Shown piece by piece: positions 27,287 to 42,047 of a stretch of DNA of 64,000 nt. The notes beneath the pieces were generated by a model that ran no database searches, was not told where the DNA came from, and saw only the letters and a list, made by a program, of their open reading frames with translations. Numbering within the stretch: position 1 is the first letter of the stretch; each line of letters starts with the position of its first letter. Origin of the DNA: Motacilla alba alba. Lineage: Eukaryota; Chordata; Aves; Passeriformes; Motacillidae. The stretch is from assembly GCF_015832195.1 (NCBI RefSeq), contig NC_052021.1:29476786-29540785 (forward strand), given 5' to 3'. The translations under genes were made by a program, and so were the position numbers.

Positions 27287-30200
27287 CTATTAAAAAAAAA
27301 GACAAACACTATTAAGTTCTAATTATGATAATAATCTAAGTGACCAAAAATAGTCAACAAACACACTGTTGCTCAGTAACAAAGGAAGTCAATTATGACA
27401 GAAGAGCTTAATTGAAATGTAACAGACGGATTCTCTTCATTTTATTCATATAAATATGGAGCTAGAAAAAATAATTACAGAAACATTTCAGTTTGCTGCT
27501 TGTAATAATACTGTCATCTTACACAGTAATGTTGATTTGATGGAAACAATTTTAACCTTGCTCTTACTGTAAGTTTGGACTTTTCAGCAGTAGACATTTA
27601 ACAAAGGACTAAAAAAAGATGGGTATCTTTAAACACAGTTATAATTGTAACAGAAGCAGGCTAAAATGAAAATACTTCCAATGTGTTAATGAAATATGGG
27701 CATAATGCTACATTATCTGTGTGGCAGGAGTGAGCTGAACCATCTTCCTGAGCACAACTTTCAGAGCCATTTGGTGTATCTCCAAATTACATGCAAGCTA
27801 AAATATCTTAATGAGCACACAGTCTAAATACAGTCATGCAGGGGATCACATAAAAACGACTTTTCCTTTTAATAAATAGCTGATGAATGTCTTAGAACAA
27901 AGGAAATGAAAACCCTTTTAAATTACTGGAGTATTGCAATGGGGATTTATTTAGGCACTACCTAAGCAAAAGAACCCATAGTAGATTTTAAGCTCTGGTC
28001 TGTAAAACCTCTGTAAAAGGTTAAACTTCCTGCTAGCCCAATCACATTAATGTTTTGGCTCGGTTTTCTATTGTTTTGTTTTGTTTGTTTGTTCTGTTTT
28101 TAATGTTGTTGCCAAATGTTTATTCAAGCTTCTTTTGCCTTTTACCTAAGAAGGAGTAAATAAATATGCAAGAAAATAAATCAAGCAAACAAAGACCTTA
28201 AGTGACCATAAATACATTAATATTAGCTTTTGAGTGCCAAGCACAACTGTAACTATTAAGAAAGGGAGATTGGCTGAACTGCAAAGAGGACAAGATGACC
28301 CTTATTGTGAAAGCTGACATATCACTCACTGCCAATCGCCAGCAGTCTGTCTCCTCTCTGTAGATCAGCAGCTGCAGCAGGTGAGTTTGGAGTCACAGTT
28401 TCGATGACAACGTGCCCTGCATCCTCCTCCTTGGACTGCACAAGGCGCAGCGTGAGCCCAACGCTTTGCAGATTCCCTTTCACAAGTTCTGCCTGCAGAG
28501 ACAGAAGTCAAAAGTATTTCAGTAAATCTGACTGCAAGGATTCATTTATTACTAACAATAATTCAAACAAAAATGAAATAAAATTATAGCATTTTAGTAT
28601 TAAAACCAGATTATTATTTAAAAAACGCATGAGGACATCCATTGACTTCACCTAATTGATTAACTGTCTGCCAACTAATTTTACACCTTTGGAGATATTC
28701 ACAGAAAGTCCCAGTCCTAAATAAAATAATACTATTAAACACAATCCATTTTATTAGGAGCACTGCACCATCAACCGAGGTATCACTTTGAATGTAGCCC
28801 ATTTGTGTTATAAAACCTAACACTAAGAGCAGCTTTCCAGTAGTCTGTGCACAAGGGTGTTTGGAGTGACAAAACTCTTATGTACTTACAGATTGCTTAA
28901 GTATATTTAGGACAAATCTCAATTAACAATAGCCTAAAAAGTTTCTTCAAAGAGGCAAACCTTTTTCTCATACTTATCTTGCAAAAGAAATACAACTTAA
29001 ATTTTAACTCAAATAACCTCAAATTCCTTTTTAAAAACAAACGAACAAAAACCAAAAAAAGGACAACTGAGGTGCAATCCCTGTAGCTGACTTTCATATG
29101 ACAGACCTAGGTAGGGATCAATTATTTACAGACTTCAGTGTCTGAGGTCCTTGGCAACTTTTTTCCTAAAAAAAGCAGCCCTTACTGAATTTAACAATAT
29201 CATTTTTGCCTCTATAGCACATTCCTTTTGGACTATTTCAAATGACTGTCTACCATCATTCCATCAACAGATATTCTATTTGAAAGAAGAACTCATATGT
29301 TTCAGCTTCAAGGATAGAAATTTAATTTGTTTTTTTGATTCCCAAGAAGAGAGAGGCCGACAGTGTAGAAACCTCCACAGGAAATTTTATATTTGGTTTC
29401 AATTTACTGAGTTCAGGTAGACAGCCTCCTCCTCCAGCCTTCTGCATTTCCTTTGTTGGTATTCAATTGTGGATGTTTGAACTGTCTGGAGCTGAGCCTC
29501 CTCTTTGGAGGATGTGCTCATTTACTCACTTTGTGCAATGGCCTTCCTCAGATGGAAGTGGATTACTTAAGCTCAGTCCATGGCTCTCTCCTTGGCTGCA
29601 TGGCTGTCACTCCTTTCCTATAATCTTAATGGCAATGCATCTTGGTTTTTTTAATTATAGTTCAGTTCTTTACAGAAATAAAAAGGCTGTGCTGCTCTGC
29701 AGTTTGCTATAGAACAGCACTGAGTTTGAAGAAGCAGACTTGTATTAACTTTCAAAGCTTTGTCACTATTTTCTGCATTTCCCACAGGCACCTACTCTTT
29801 TTTCTCCAACTTCCATTGTTAATAACCAGTAATGTATGTAAGAATAACAAGACCAATATAAGCTTAATTGCAGTTCCAAGACTTAAAGGTTATTCCAGAA
29901 TGAAGCAAGTAAATAGTTGCCTACAGAAACAACCCTGATGGAGTTTTCAGGTTGATTTTTGTTCATTTATTTGTTTAAATGCTATCCTCATTTACACCAA
30001 AACTACTGTTACATAATAAAATTTCAAAAAAAATTAAACTATAAACTACTAAGTGTTAAGAAACAAAGAAGTATTAGAAAAGTCTGTGGAAGAAGACAAA
30101 CTTTTTTTTTTAAAAAAAGAATTGCTCTTCTGCTTTAGCCCTTTATTTATATGCAATATAGCTTTAAGCTAGCAATTCACAAATGTTGCAATGTGCTGTA

Positions 30201-33200
30201 TGGAAACAACATGAACAATTACTGCAATTTCAAACAACACTAATTGAATATTTTAACTGTCAAAAACATAAATGACATGAATTTGCTTTGGCAGCACGCA
30301 AAGCGGCAACAAAAACAACATCCAAAGATCACAATAATATAACTGCACATTCTTATCAAACAATGAGGAAACCATTATTTCTGAGCTTTGCTCGGAGTCC
30401 AAGTACTCAAATCTCAGTTTTCCTATGATGGTTCCTTTGTAAGTCTTGCTCTAAGTGATTAAGCTCAAAAAAATACTTCCAAATCATTGCGTTTGAATAG
30501 AAGAGGAACTATCATAATGAAGATCAGGAAGTAAACTCACATTTAAGGAATGCTGACAAACATGAAAATTACAAAGGGCTGAAAAACAAATTATAACCAC
30601 TTTTCCCCCTAATTTCTGTAAGTGCACTGAAGTAGAAAGCTGTTTAGTGACAGAATTCCAGGAAAGAAATGGATGCATAGAACAGTGAACGGGAAAAAAA
30701 AAAACAAAACACCAAAAACCTCAAGATGGTTTTCCTTTTACCGCCCTGTTATTCTGCCCATTTAATTGTACTCCTTTAGGAAGTCATCTATTTGGACTGC
30801 ATACAGTTTCTTCTGAAATCTTACATCAGTTCTGTAGCTCAAAGCCCAGAAGTGGAGCTCATTAGCAAGACAAGATGTTCGAGAGTCAAGGCCCTTTCAG
30901 GGTGGACATCCTGTTAGCTTTGCATGGCAGCAGAAGAGACATTGCTGGGAGTTTGTTCTCAACGTAAGACAACTCTTGTCCACTCAGTCTCTGAGCAGAG
31001 AAACACCCAACTACTGAAGGAAGGTGGCCACCACAACCCTGTCACAGGAGTTACCGCAGGCAAACCTACTCCTTTCTTTTACAGTTGGTATTTTCTCATC
31101 CATTCAAAGAATGGCCCAAAGTATAAGATTTCTCCAGAAAGTCACAAGTCTTGTCTGAAAGAGGATGTCAGGAGGAAGAGCTGGTGTTGCAACATCTGAC
31201 TTTTTGAAAAAGACAGGAATGACCTCTAACCACTGTTGGTACTCGCAATTATGGCAAAGTGCATGATGAGCAGATATGGAGAGAGGGCATAGTTAGACAG
31301 TAAAAAGGAATAAAAAAGTTACCAAAAGCTGTTTTTAAAAGAGCTTGTCAGTACAGACTCTGACGCTCTTGAGTTTCCTTTGAATCCGAGGACTCCTTTG
31401 AGCGGAACTACACAGTGGATGACTTAACAGTGAAAATATTCTGTAGTGCAAAGACTAGAAACTCCTGAGGTGATTCCCAGCATTTCACCCTTCCCTCCTC
31501 CTCCAGGGAGAGACCACATGAAAGAAATCAGGGACAGCTGGGACCCAAGATATGTAGGTATCTCTGAACATTTGGCTCCCATGCAGGGACACAGCCTGCA
31601 GATTACAACATGTATGACTCACTGATGGCAAGGAGACTTCCCATATTCCAGCAGTATCTGATGGAAAGCTGTTTTTGGAAGGAGAGTGCCTTTGAACGTA
31701 ACAAGCAAAGTTCATCACAACTTTTTATTAACTCTGGCACAGTCACAAGCTTTCTCATGAAGCAAAGTGGTTTTATTTATCAAGCCAAACCAGATGAATG
31801 GTTTCCTTGATTATTCTTTCTGGCACCTGCAAGAAACACCACGCTGTCTCAGGCTATGATGAATGCAGGTGAAGACCATTTGGAGCTCTCAAACACCCCC
31901 ACCCCAACAAGTTCACTCACAAACCCAAACATCTTTGTATACCCAGCACAGCTACTTTGTGCCTTTCTGTCTCCCCCTCAAATTAAGACTTGATAATAAA
32001 TGTGAAGAGCCAAAGACCTATTGGAACACTAAACACGAGGAGGATGAAAATCAGCTAAATGACACAGAGGCTGGAAGAAAATTGCTAATAATGAAAGGAC
32101 ATTTATTGTCAAGAAACCTTGCTGCAAGGGAGAAAAACTAACAGCTGCACCCAGGAGAAAGGGAAATTTTAACCAATTAGCTATATTATATTAAAGCAAG
32201 TTTATTTTAATTTGATCTAATTAATAGCTCTGTTTTACTAGTTCCTGCAAAACTTAGTAGTTATTTAAATAAGGAGCAAGACAAAGCAGATATTAGCACT
32301 TCATTGTCAGCGACAGGCATACATTCAATGTATTATATATTGAAATAGTTAGAGCTAAACTGTATCACAGAGCTTAGAAAATGTCTCTTAAAAAAAAAAA
32401 GGCAAGAAATCCCCAGACTAGTTATTAAATACTTGTTGAGATTAAGATGCAACAAAACAGGAACGACTATCCTGGAGAGAAAAAAAAAAAAAAGTAGTAA
32501 TTTCCTTAGTGTTTTATTATTAAAAAATCCTCCAAACCCAACAATAAAACAAGAGGACACAAGATGTCCATTAACTTTAGAATTAACAGAACGTTTTAAT
32601 GTGGAGCTGTGAACACTTGGCTTTTACAGCACGAAGTCCACAAGCATCAATTCCACAGCACAGCCTTTAGTTCGTTTGTATGCACCAGTGTTTGAGGCAC
32701 TGCAGAGCACAACCCCACTGCCACGTTCAGTTCAGTACTGATGTGTGCTCTGGAAACACAACGCAGGAGAAAATCATCCTGTGTCTCACAGCCTTTTCTT
32801 GCCCCAGCCTGGTTGTTCTGAAAGCCCAGCAGCTGAATGTCAGTGAAAAGAAAATTTTCCAGACCTTTTCCAACATACCAGCACTGAACTCCACAGTTTT
32901 GCAGTTATTAATCAGAAGTTTACAGCTTGCTAGTATCATTTAAATGGCCAAATATTTACGTGAGTGTCAGAAAACGATGCAGTTTTAATCTTCAAATGCT
33001 TCATGAAATTATCAGTCTGAAATAATTTACAAATATAATGGGATGATAAAGAAACATGCCTTTAACAGGCAACGGGCAAATGTGATGCCATCTCATTAAC
33101 TATTTATTCCAGAACTATATATGAAATTAGATTACTATTTGATTCACAGGTAAGAATGCCACCAGTAATACTGTAGTCTCATAAGTAGAATATAAACAAA

Positions 33201-36200
33201 CATTAGATACAGCACTTCCATTCAGAATTTCAAAGACAAGACATAATAAATATTGCCTATTAATAAATACAGAGATTACAACATCTAGGAAAGTGAATAT
33301 GACAATCTCTTACCAGTAGTGCAACATTGTTCAGCTAAACTTTAAAAATTATTAGGTGTATACAAAAATAGAAAATGACAAAATTAAGCCATAGTAGGAT
33401 AACTGGAGCAGAAGACTCTTGCTTTTAAACCAAAGTGCTTATTTTCAGGAAGTAAAAAAGAAATAGTTGTTTTTGTAGACTTAATTTTACACTGTAAAAT
33501 AATTTATAATAGTCTAAATTTTCTAAACTATTTGTACCCATTAACATCATAAATCTTTACTAGAATTTAGTAAGTATGTCACATTCTTTCGATTAATTGC
33601 TAAGAAAAGCTTGATCACCCAATGACAACTAGGAAATCTTTTTTTACTGACTTTATATCAACTAGAAGAATACTGTGTTTCCCAATTGTTCATATTCCCC
33701 AGCAGGGCTATGTAACACTCTATGTAGCAGAAACTGAACCCGTGTCAGTGCTGTACTATAGATAAAAATATTTATTTTTGCCAAACCATTGGCATTGTTA
33801 AAGGTGGTATCTTAGGTATTCTTCCAAGGTATAATCTAATGCCTTTTGAGGAAAAAAGTGAAAATGTCTGTGAATATGTCTGTAAAGTATTACACTCTCC
33901 CAGACAACCCCGCACGCCGAGAGGAGAGGAAGGAATATTTCATGTCAAACCCCCCCAAAACATTAAAGCCCAAAACTGGGAAGCAGTTTCTTCTCTTCAG
34001 AAGACTCAGTTCTTCGTATTATTGAAAAAACATTTTTGGCAAACATCCTTAAAACATTGACTTTAGTATTATTGCTTTTTTCAACCCTATTACTGAACAC
34101 AGTTATTATGTATGACCTGCACAGCAAAGAGCTGTGGGATTATTTACAGGGGACAGGAGGCACTGAAGGGAAACATGTATCACCAAACTCATGATTTGCT
34201 CCTTAGAAACACTGGGCACAAAGGAAATAAAATAATTTTCTTTTAATGTTGTGAGAGGATTTCAATCTATGGCTTAGAAAAGGAGTAGATGTTGTTCATC
34301 TCCTTGTGACACAGCCCTGAAGCCTAAAAAGAGAGCTTGGGGCAGTGCAGCACAAGTCTTTTCCAGCCCTCCTGTCATGGTAACCCCAGACCTGCTCTGA
34401 TGTAAACCTGGACTAAGGAATCCATGATGACAGAAACACTTTCATTTCCCAGGCACTGAGAAAACTCCCAATTATAGAAAGGGAAATGTTTTCTGAGCAT
34501 TCAAGAGCTACCCTTGCTCTTGGGATGTTTAAATAGCTCAGTAGTCAGTAAAGGATGCCCCAATTATCAGTTCTACACTGTATGTGCTGTTATGTCTTAC
34601 ATACACACAGGTGCAATGATGCACATGTGTGGATGTGCCTCCATCTCCACATTTAACCTATTCCCTTTAGTCGGTTCAGAAATGTTGAAACACACTGACA
34701 GAAGGTCTAAATAAAATAAAAAGCTGTAGTAATATTTATAGAATAACTACACTATACAGTACAAAAAACAATGAAAAGGAATGAAATAATCTCTGCAATC
34801 AAATTAAATTTATATAAAAAATTGACTTAAGTTCTTTTCCTCCCCACTAGAAAGAGGCATTAATTACAAATCACTCATTAGAAAAAGACTGATGGTAATG
34901 TAATGTAAAAGATAATACATTGGCTACTTAAAACATCAGTATACACTACAGCTAGAATAATTTATGCCATTCTAAGAAACCAAAATATACTAGAAAACAC
35001 ATTTACAAACTTGGAAATTAATTTACAGATTTTTGAATTTTTTTTTCAAATAATTTAAAAAAGACTGCTCAAATAAAAAAATTTCTTCCAAAATTGAATC
35101 TAAATCCTAAATCTAAAATTGCTACTGCTCTACAATTTGTATCAAGACTTCTATAACAATAACTAACATACTCTTCCTTGCTATGTGATCCTTCCTCCAC
35201 GCCAAACATACACAAATCTTTAGAATCATTCAAGTGGAAATTTAAATGTATTTTTCTACCATTCCCAAGTTGACAATTTCTACCATTCCCAAGTTTACAA
35301 CTGATTCAGTTAATTTCAACAAACATTTTGATTTGTCCCCTCCATTTTTCTTAATATTTTGACAAAACATATCAGATAAATATGTTGAATGAATATGTAT
35401 TTCTTCTAGATATACAGAATGGCAGATGAAAGGGGGGTGAAATAACTGAATTTATTAGTACACTTAAATATATCTATATGTGTGTATGAATAGAACTTCC
35501 AAAAAGAAATCAAAAGGAAACTATCTGCTGCTTATAAAAAAAATTCCTGTTGAACAGCAATCCCAATTATTGTTTTTGCACAATTCTTTTTACAGTCATA
35601 ACTGAGCAACTGCTATGAAAGTATTCTTATGCCCATTTTGCCTGAAAGAACTAATTTGATAATACTATTAAAAACTTAAAATGCAAAACCAAAATAAGTT
35701 TGAAAAAGCTACTAAAATGGACTTTTACCATAAGGAGATATCACTAATAAAAAAACAATTTCAATTACATTTTCGTAATTTCTCTTTCTGTTCTGTGCCT
35801 CTTACTCAATAGCTAAACCATTCCTTACTTGTACCCAACATTCACTGGAGTGTTCGTAGTGGGCTTCTAAACCAGGCTGATCAAACTTTGGACATATTCA
35901 AATTTTAGATGGTTTTAATTGTTTTTTTTTTACTTAACCTGGTCTTCTGCTTTCCTCCCCTGCAGCTCTTACAGTGTGCTGGAACTCCGTGAGTCAGGAG
36001 GGTTCTCCTGTACTCACAGCTGTCCTGAGCAGACCTCCACTTGCTTAATCCCCTAAAAAAGTCAACTTTTCACACTGCTCACCTTTCTCTCCAAAACCTC
36101 TGAACAACACACCCTGTCCCGAAAACAATTTTCATCAGTGAAACAAAGGAATCAGCCAACACTCAAAATTATCTTGAGACTAATTATTCACACACAATTT

Positions 36201-39200
36201 TTCTAGTAAAAATATCAGAAAATATCTAGTGCAATATCAGAAAATAAGTTCTTCAGCTCCTTTCCTTTGATTCAACACCGCCCATTTTGTAATTTCTGCA
36301 TTTTTGCCACATATTTGCATTCCATACCCTATCAACTGGAGCAGCTTTATAGGACTGGATATACCTTGGTGTCTCCTTGAGTGTTACTGCATGAATAGGC
36401 ACCAACTGTTTTATGGAATATTAGGAAAACCATGTTTTTGATGACTATAAAACAGTGAAAAAAGGGAAGTGGGAAGTTCTACCTTTTGATGTTAATCTTT
36501 GCAGTCCTGTGCACTGTGCATGGGGAGACACAATGATCTCAGATGAACACTGCATTTTTCCTGTTTGGTTTGTTTTACTTCTAGGAAGAAGTGTACTTAT
36601 GGACAAAGGTCTTGATATTTTCTTACTAGTCATCCTAAACGGCAAGCCAGTGGGACTAATTTTCTGTTCTACATGATAACTTCTAAAACCCAAAAAACAC
36701 AAGTTTAAAAATATGACGATAATTTCATTCTGAAATGAGTTACATATTGGGCCAAGATCATATTTAAAATAGCAATTCATTAACACCACAGTATGGCAAA
36801 TGTTATGCACATGTCTAACTTCACCATCATAAACTACTCGTCTGAAAAGAAATGTGACAATTCATCGTAGGAAAATGAAGCATCTGCATGTCTGCCTGAT
36901 GAGCACTGAAAACTTTAGACATCAGCAAAATCCAGAACAGGCTTGTTACTGAACAGAATGAGGAGCTGTATCTTATTTTCCCAAATACTGGTGACACATT
37001 GCAGGTACTCTTTGGCTAAGCTACTCCTAAAAAATTGCACCTTCCAATTGCATGGGGAAGCAGGTTAGACGACTGTAAGAAGCAAACTGTTTAGCAATTA
37101 TCATGAATTGCTGGGGCATTCTTACAGCAATTATAGGACTTGAATGGAGGAGATAAAGACAAGGCAGCAGAAAACCTGCATTTAACTTTGAAGTGTCAAA
37201 AGCAGGAAAAATAAAGGCCTTCAGTTTTAGGTGGAGCTCTTCTTTGCAGAGCAATTTAGCACAAACACCAACATAGCTCGTCTTTAAGTGCTCTTACTCA
37301 CTGACATCCTTTTAGTCTTTATTAAATCCAACTTTGATGATTTCCTTTGGCTCTGAATAAATGAAAAAGATCAATTTTTTTTCCCTAATGTCATATAACC
37401 ATATAAGCCTTTCATAGGAAAAAGGCTTCCTCCAATATTGCTTAAGCATTTCTCGGTAATCATATAAATATTTTGTGCAAAACTCAGGTAGTCTAATAAG
37501 AAACACTGAAATAATGTTACTACATTAATTAATAATACCATGTGTGTCATCAAACCAATAAAAACTTTACCAATCACTGCATTGAAAATTGCAGATAAAG
37601 GAGATTGATGAGAAGCTGTGAGATGGAAGCAAAAAACTGAAAAAATTCAAGTGTATGCATTAGAAGTAAACCCTTTAAAACAGTAATTATTTATATGTAT
37701 CTTGGAAGTATCTAATTAATGGTGATATGACAGGTACTATTAATCTTCCTGCAATAAACTCAAAATATTGGACTATCAGGTGAAGTTCTTTACAATGGAA
37801 CTAACAGACACAGTGAAGAGTTTCCTCCACACAGAGAAACTGCTTGGCAATTTTCACTATCAGACCCAGAGCATTAACTACTGAATACTGACATGGATAT
37901 TGCCATCAAAACTAAAAATATGAAAAGTTATTATCCACTGTGTTTACAATAATATGCATCACAGGTGCTAGTCTCCATGGAAAGAGGATATACAATATAA
38001 TTTATATGTACTAAAAAGTAGTAACTCTTTGATTTCAATAATGGGCTTAAAAGTCACATTTTAAAGGGCTTAGAAGTTACTTTTCTGACAGAAAAGCTAC
38101 ACTTTCACAAAAAAAACCATTAAGACTGCAGGTAATACAAATTACAGTCTTATCAATAACACAGCCAAAGCAACAGGGACCTCACATGCACCTAGAAGCT
38201 CCATAATCATACAGTTTGAAATATCATAGAACTTAAAACAGTTTGTTTTTTCTGCACTGCAGAAACACTATTTTCTTGGCAACTGGTACATTTCTCATCA
38301 GCATTAATGGCTAGATGGCTATTAAAGCAAAGCACAAGCCTGAACAATATCCTGTGTGACCCACAGAGTGTTCAGACTCCCACATTCCCACTGAACGAGC
38401 TAAGCCCAAAGGAACTAAAGCAGATGTAGAAAAATGATTCGTGATCTTAACAGCTCTTCAGAGATTAAATAGAAGACCCATCTGTATCAAAATGAAGTTC
38501 CTGCTGCATACAAGCCCAGCCCCACCCTTTGCCCAGTCAAACCAGACCAACACTTTTCTGAAATTCTGTGTTACCATGGCCAGAAGAAATGAGGATTTAT
38601 ATTTAACTTATTCCAAATGATTACTGCAAGAAGGCCAAGGTTTTGTATATAATAATTTTTCTGTACCTAGAAAGGCAGCCAAACCACACTGAGTTGTTTT
38701 CAATTAAATTCTGGACAAAACACTGCAGTATAAACACACAAATATACACCCAGTAAAGGTTTCCACGACCATACATCTATTTCTGGTTATTTTGTTGAAC
38801 ACATCACATCAAATCAATTTATTTATGGTTATAGGGCACAAGTCACTGGCAGGCAGTGAAACAGCAGCTCAATGTCACATCTAATTAGTAGCACCAAGAC
38901 AACAGCACACCTAGAAACCAGATTTTCATTCTGTTACTGACGACCACCACTTATAAAAATTGCCACAACTATTAAACTGAAAATAACTTTACATCAAGTC
39001 AGTCAAATACTGACAATTCACTTTGCAAAAAAAACCAAAATCAATACCCAGCTCTATCTCCTCTGCACTTGAAAAATAACCCAGATTATTTTTTAATACA
39101 CATAAAGATCAGTTTCCAACAGACTCAAAGAATGCTTCAGAAACAGAATGTTAGCTGTAAATTGGAATGCACATACCAGCCAGCTTTGCAACCGAGCTTC

Positions 39201-42011
39201 TAAAAACGCTTCACGAAAATCCAAACGTCTGAACTTTCCATAGAAGGGATCTTTGTCTGCTCTGCTCTCTCCACACAACCAACGTGACCATAAATGCCTA
39301 ATAAAAAGTAGGACTTCCTTTCCCTATAGTCAGCTATCTGAATGACAAGAAAACAATTTGTGTAACTACGTCTTCTCCAGAAACCAATTTTAGATCTCTC
39401 TAACACTAAAGCATGTAAAAGAGTTAAAAAGAAATATTCTTCCAGAAACAGCTTATTAAGAGTAAACCCAAAAAAAGTTACAAGAGAAGCAGAACACTAC
39501 CCATAATGGAAGTAAAAGTTCATTCCTTTTGACCTCTTTTTTTCAATTTCTTCTGGCTCAGGGAAGTAATAGATACCATGTCCTCGTCTCCCTTTTGTAG
39601 GGTAAGTGAAAGAATGAATAGGAAATTATGTCAAGCTTAAAAACTTCTTTTACTTCAGCACTCACTATAACTTCATACACTCTGGTTTTATGCTCTATTA
39701 TTTTTAAATTAGCAACACATTCTATTGATAGTTGGTGAAATATATATGAAAAATACCCAGGGGATTTCATAAAGTAACATCTTTCTACTTCCTTTTTTCC
39801 TCTTCTCTCTTCTGTCACCAGAAACCCAGCTTGCTTGGGACTGTGACCAATTACCTCTTCCACAGAATTCAGAACTGACTCATTAAATTGAAAATTGAAC
39901 AAAGGATTAGTCAATACCATACAAGGCTTGAGAAATAAATCTAACTTGAAAAAAAAGTCATATTGAAGAAGGTAGGAATCATTCAGCTTACTTAATAATT
40001 TCAGTGACCCTTATTATAAAAGAAAAAGAAAATTGCATCCAAGAAGTTGATGAGAACTTGTGAAGTAATTTGAATACTTGGTTCAGACCACGGTACTATA
40101 CTTTTTTGATCATCACAGTAAGGGCATTGGTGAAACAGCCCAAAAGAGGCATCATTCATAAACGGCACATTCAACACTAAGGATTCAAAAGTCTGAGGTT
40201 TCTCTTTTCAAGTGGTACTTGTAAAAATATTTCATTTTAAACTTACAGGCTTAAGACATTAGGACTCCACAGAAAAAACCAATGTGCAATGTGATGAATG
40301 ATGAAATACCTCACAGTAAAAAGAAGAGGAAAACTTACAAAATTCCCAATAGCAAAGCTTCAGGACACAAAATTACAAATTTAACCATCAGCTTGCTCCC
40401 AACATTATGCAGCCACTTTCCTCCCACTAGAGTTCAATATTTTTTATAACCTCTACAACATACAAAAAAAAAAAAAAAAACCTACCAGAAAAATGATATT
40501 CAGTCAGGGTTTAGGGGGAAAAAATAAAGGGGTAAAAAGATTGTGTAATATAGAGCCAGAAAGGGCAAGGAGATTAGAGATGGGAAAAAAAAAAATCAGA
40601 TCTGGACCAGGAATTAAGTTGGAGTTTGTAAATCCATGGCTGCACTATGACGGCAATACACTTCTAATATTCCCATTCTCATGACCTCTGATTAATAAAA
40701 ATTTATTAATTCACATTAACTACAGGAAACCAATGGATTTAACTTTAAATTGATAATTTTCAATTATTTGTGAACAGTGTTACATTTCGGTAGAGACATC
40801 CATGCATATATTGCAATATATTAAGAAAGGAATTGCCTTTTTTGCATGAAAAAGGGGAAAAAAAGACAACGTGCGAGTTAAGAAAGCAAAGCTATCAATG
40901 CTTTTTTTTTACTTGGGAGCTCTACCAAAAGAAAACCATAACGAATAAACATGTGTATTCATCATGCACAGCTTGCCCTGCTTCATGAACTCCTGAAGTC
41001 CACAAAACCAGCCTGTGACTTACATACTTTCATGCCATTTGATCAAGAGCATTGCAAAGTAATTAAGCCTCAGGTAAATCTCTACTGTTAAGTCAGACAA
41101 ACATCAAAATTAACTGTAATTTAGATGCCTTCAGCAGAAACATCATTGATTTTTTTTCCATTTTCATACAAGGACACATTTCTAAATTTAAACAGCAGTA
41201 TTTTGCATAGAAAGCAGTCCAAGGTTAAAAATGGCATGCAAGAATCATAGTCTGAATATAATATCAACTAGTGAGTTGTTAATAATTCTTGAAAGAGCTA
41301 TAGTAGAGCTATAGTTTTATCACAGGGAGAGTGAAGTGCTTGCTACCATGAAGAATATCTGGGTTTTTTGCAGGCCCTCCTCCATGGCAGCTGCCAGAGC
41401 TGTGGTCACAGGGGCAAACCAGCCCTGATGGGGACAAGTGGCAATAGTGGCAGCATCACCCATGCCCAAAGGTGAGTGGAGAGGGACAGGGTGTTCCCAC
41501 AGCAGCACCTTGGACACCCATGGCAGCAGGACCCTTCTGGCAGCCAGGCTGCCCTGCTGGGGAGGTGTCCCTGAGCGGGGGGACCTGAGAGCCAACCCAG
41601 CCCACAGAAAGCCTGAGCTTTTCACCTGGGCTTGCTGCAGCTCTCTGCAAAGCCCTCACCAAGTTGCATAACCCAACATCTTTTTATTTCCCTTTCCTGC
41701 TGCTCTCCTCTGCAACCACAAACCCAGCTTGTGTGGGACTGTGGCCAATCACCTTCCCCAAAGAATTCACAATTCACCCATTTAATTGAAAATTGAACAA
41801 AGAATTTGTCAACACCATACAATGCATGAGAAATAAATACAACTTTAAAAAACTCATACAAGTAGCAAAGCTCTGAGGACACAGGGCCAACAACACTAAC
41901 AAGGACTAGAGCCAAGCTAGGCCATGGCCACCTTCTTGGTTTAATCCTCTGCCTGGGCAAACAACTTTTTTTCCAACAGAAGTTCAAACTCTATTTTACA
42001 AATAACTGTGC

Positions 42012-42047
<36 letters not shown>

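Noticed and set aside
27287..27305. Methionine start of the long PDZD8 frame (MSFFLI...)
   Set aside because: These bases are the intron's pyrimidine tract and AG on the minus strand. The true exon starts at 27286, after an exon that completes the PDZ domain.
36445..36810. 121-codon minus frame in PDZD8 intron 3
   Set aside because: It shows no domain, lies in AT-rich sequence and carries no splice-compatible link to the PDZD8 exons. It is treated as a chance frame.
41675..42045. Processed pseudogene ending in the A31 tract
   Set aside because: No parent gene is recognisable upstream of the A run and no flanking direct repeat was found. A repeat family member plus a simple A expansion is as likely.
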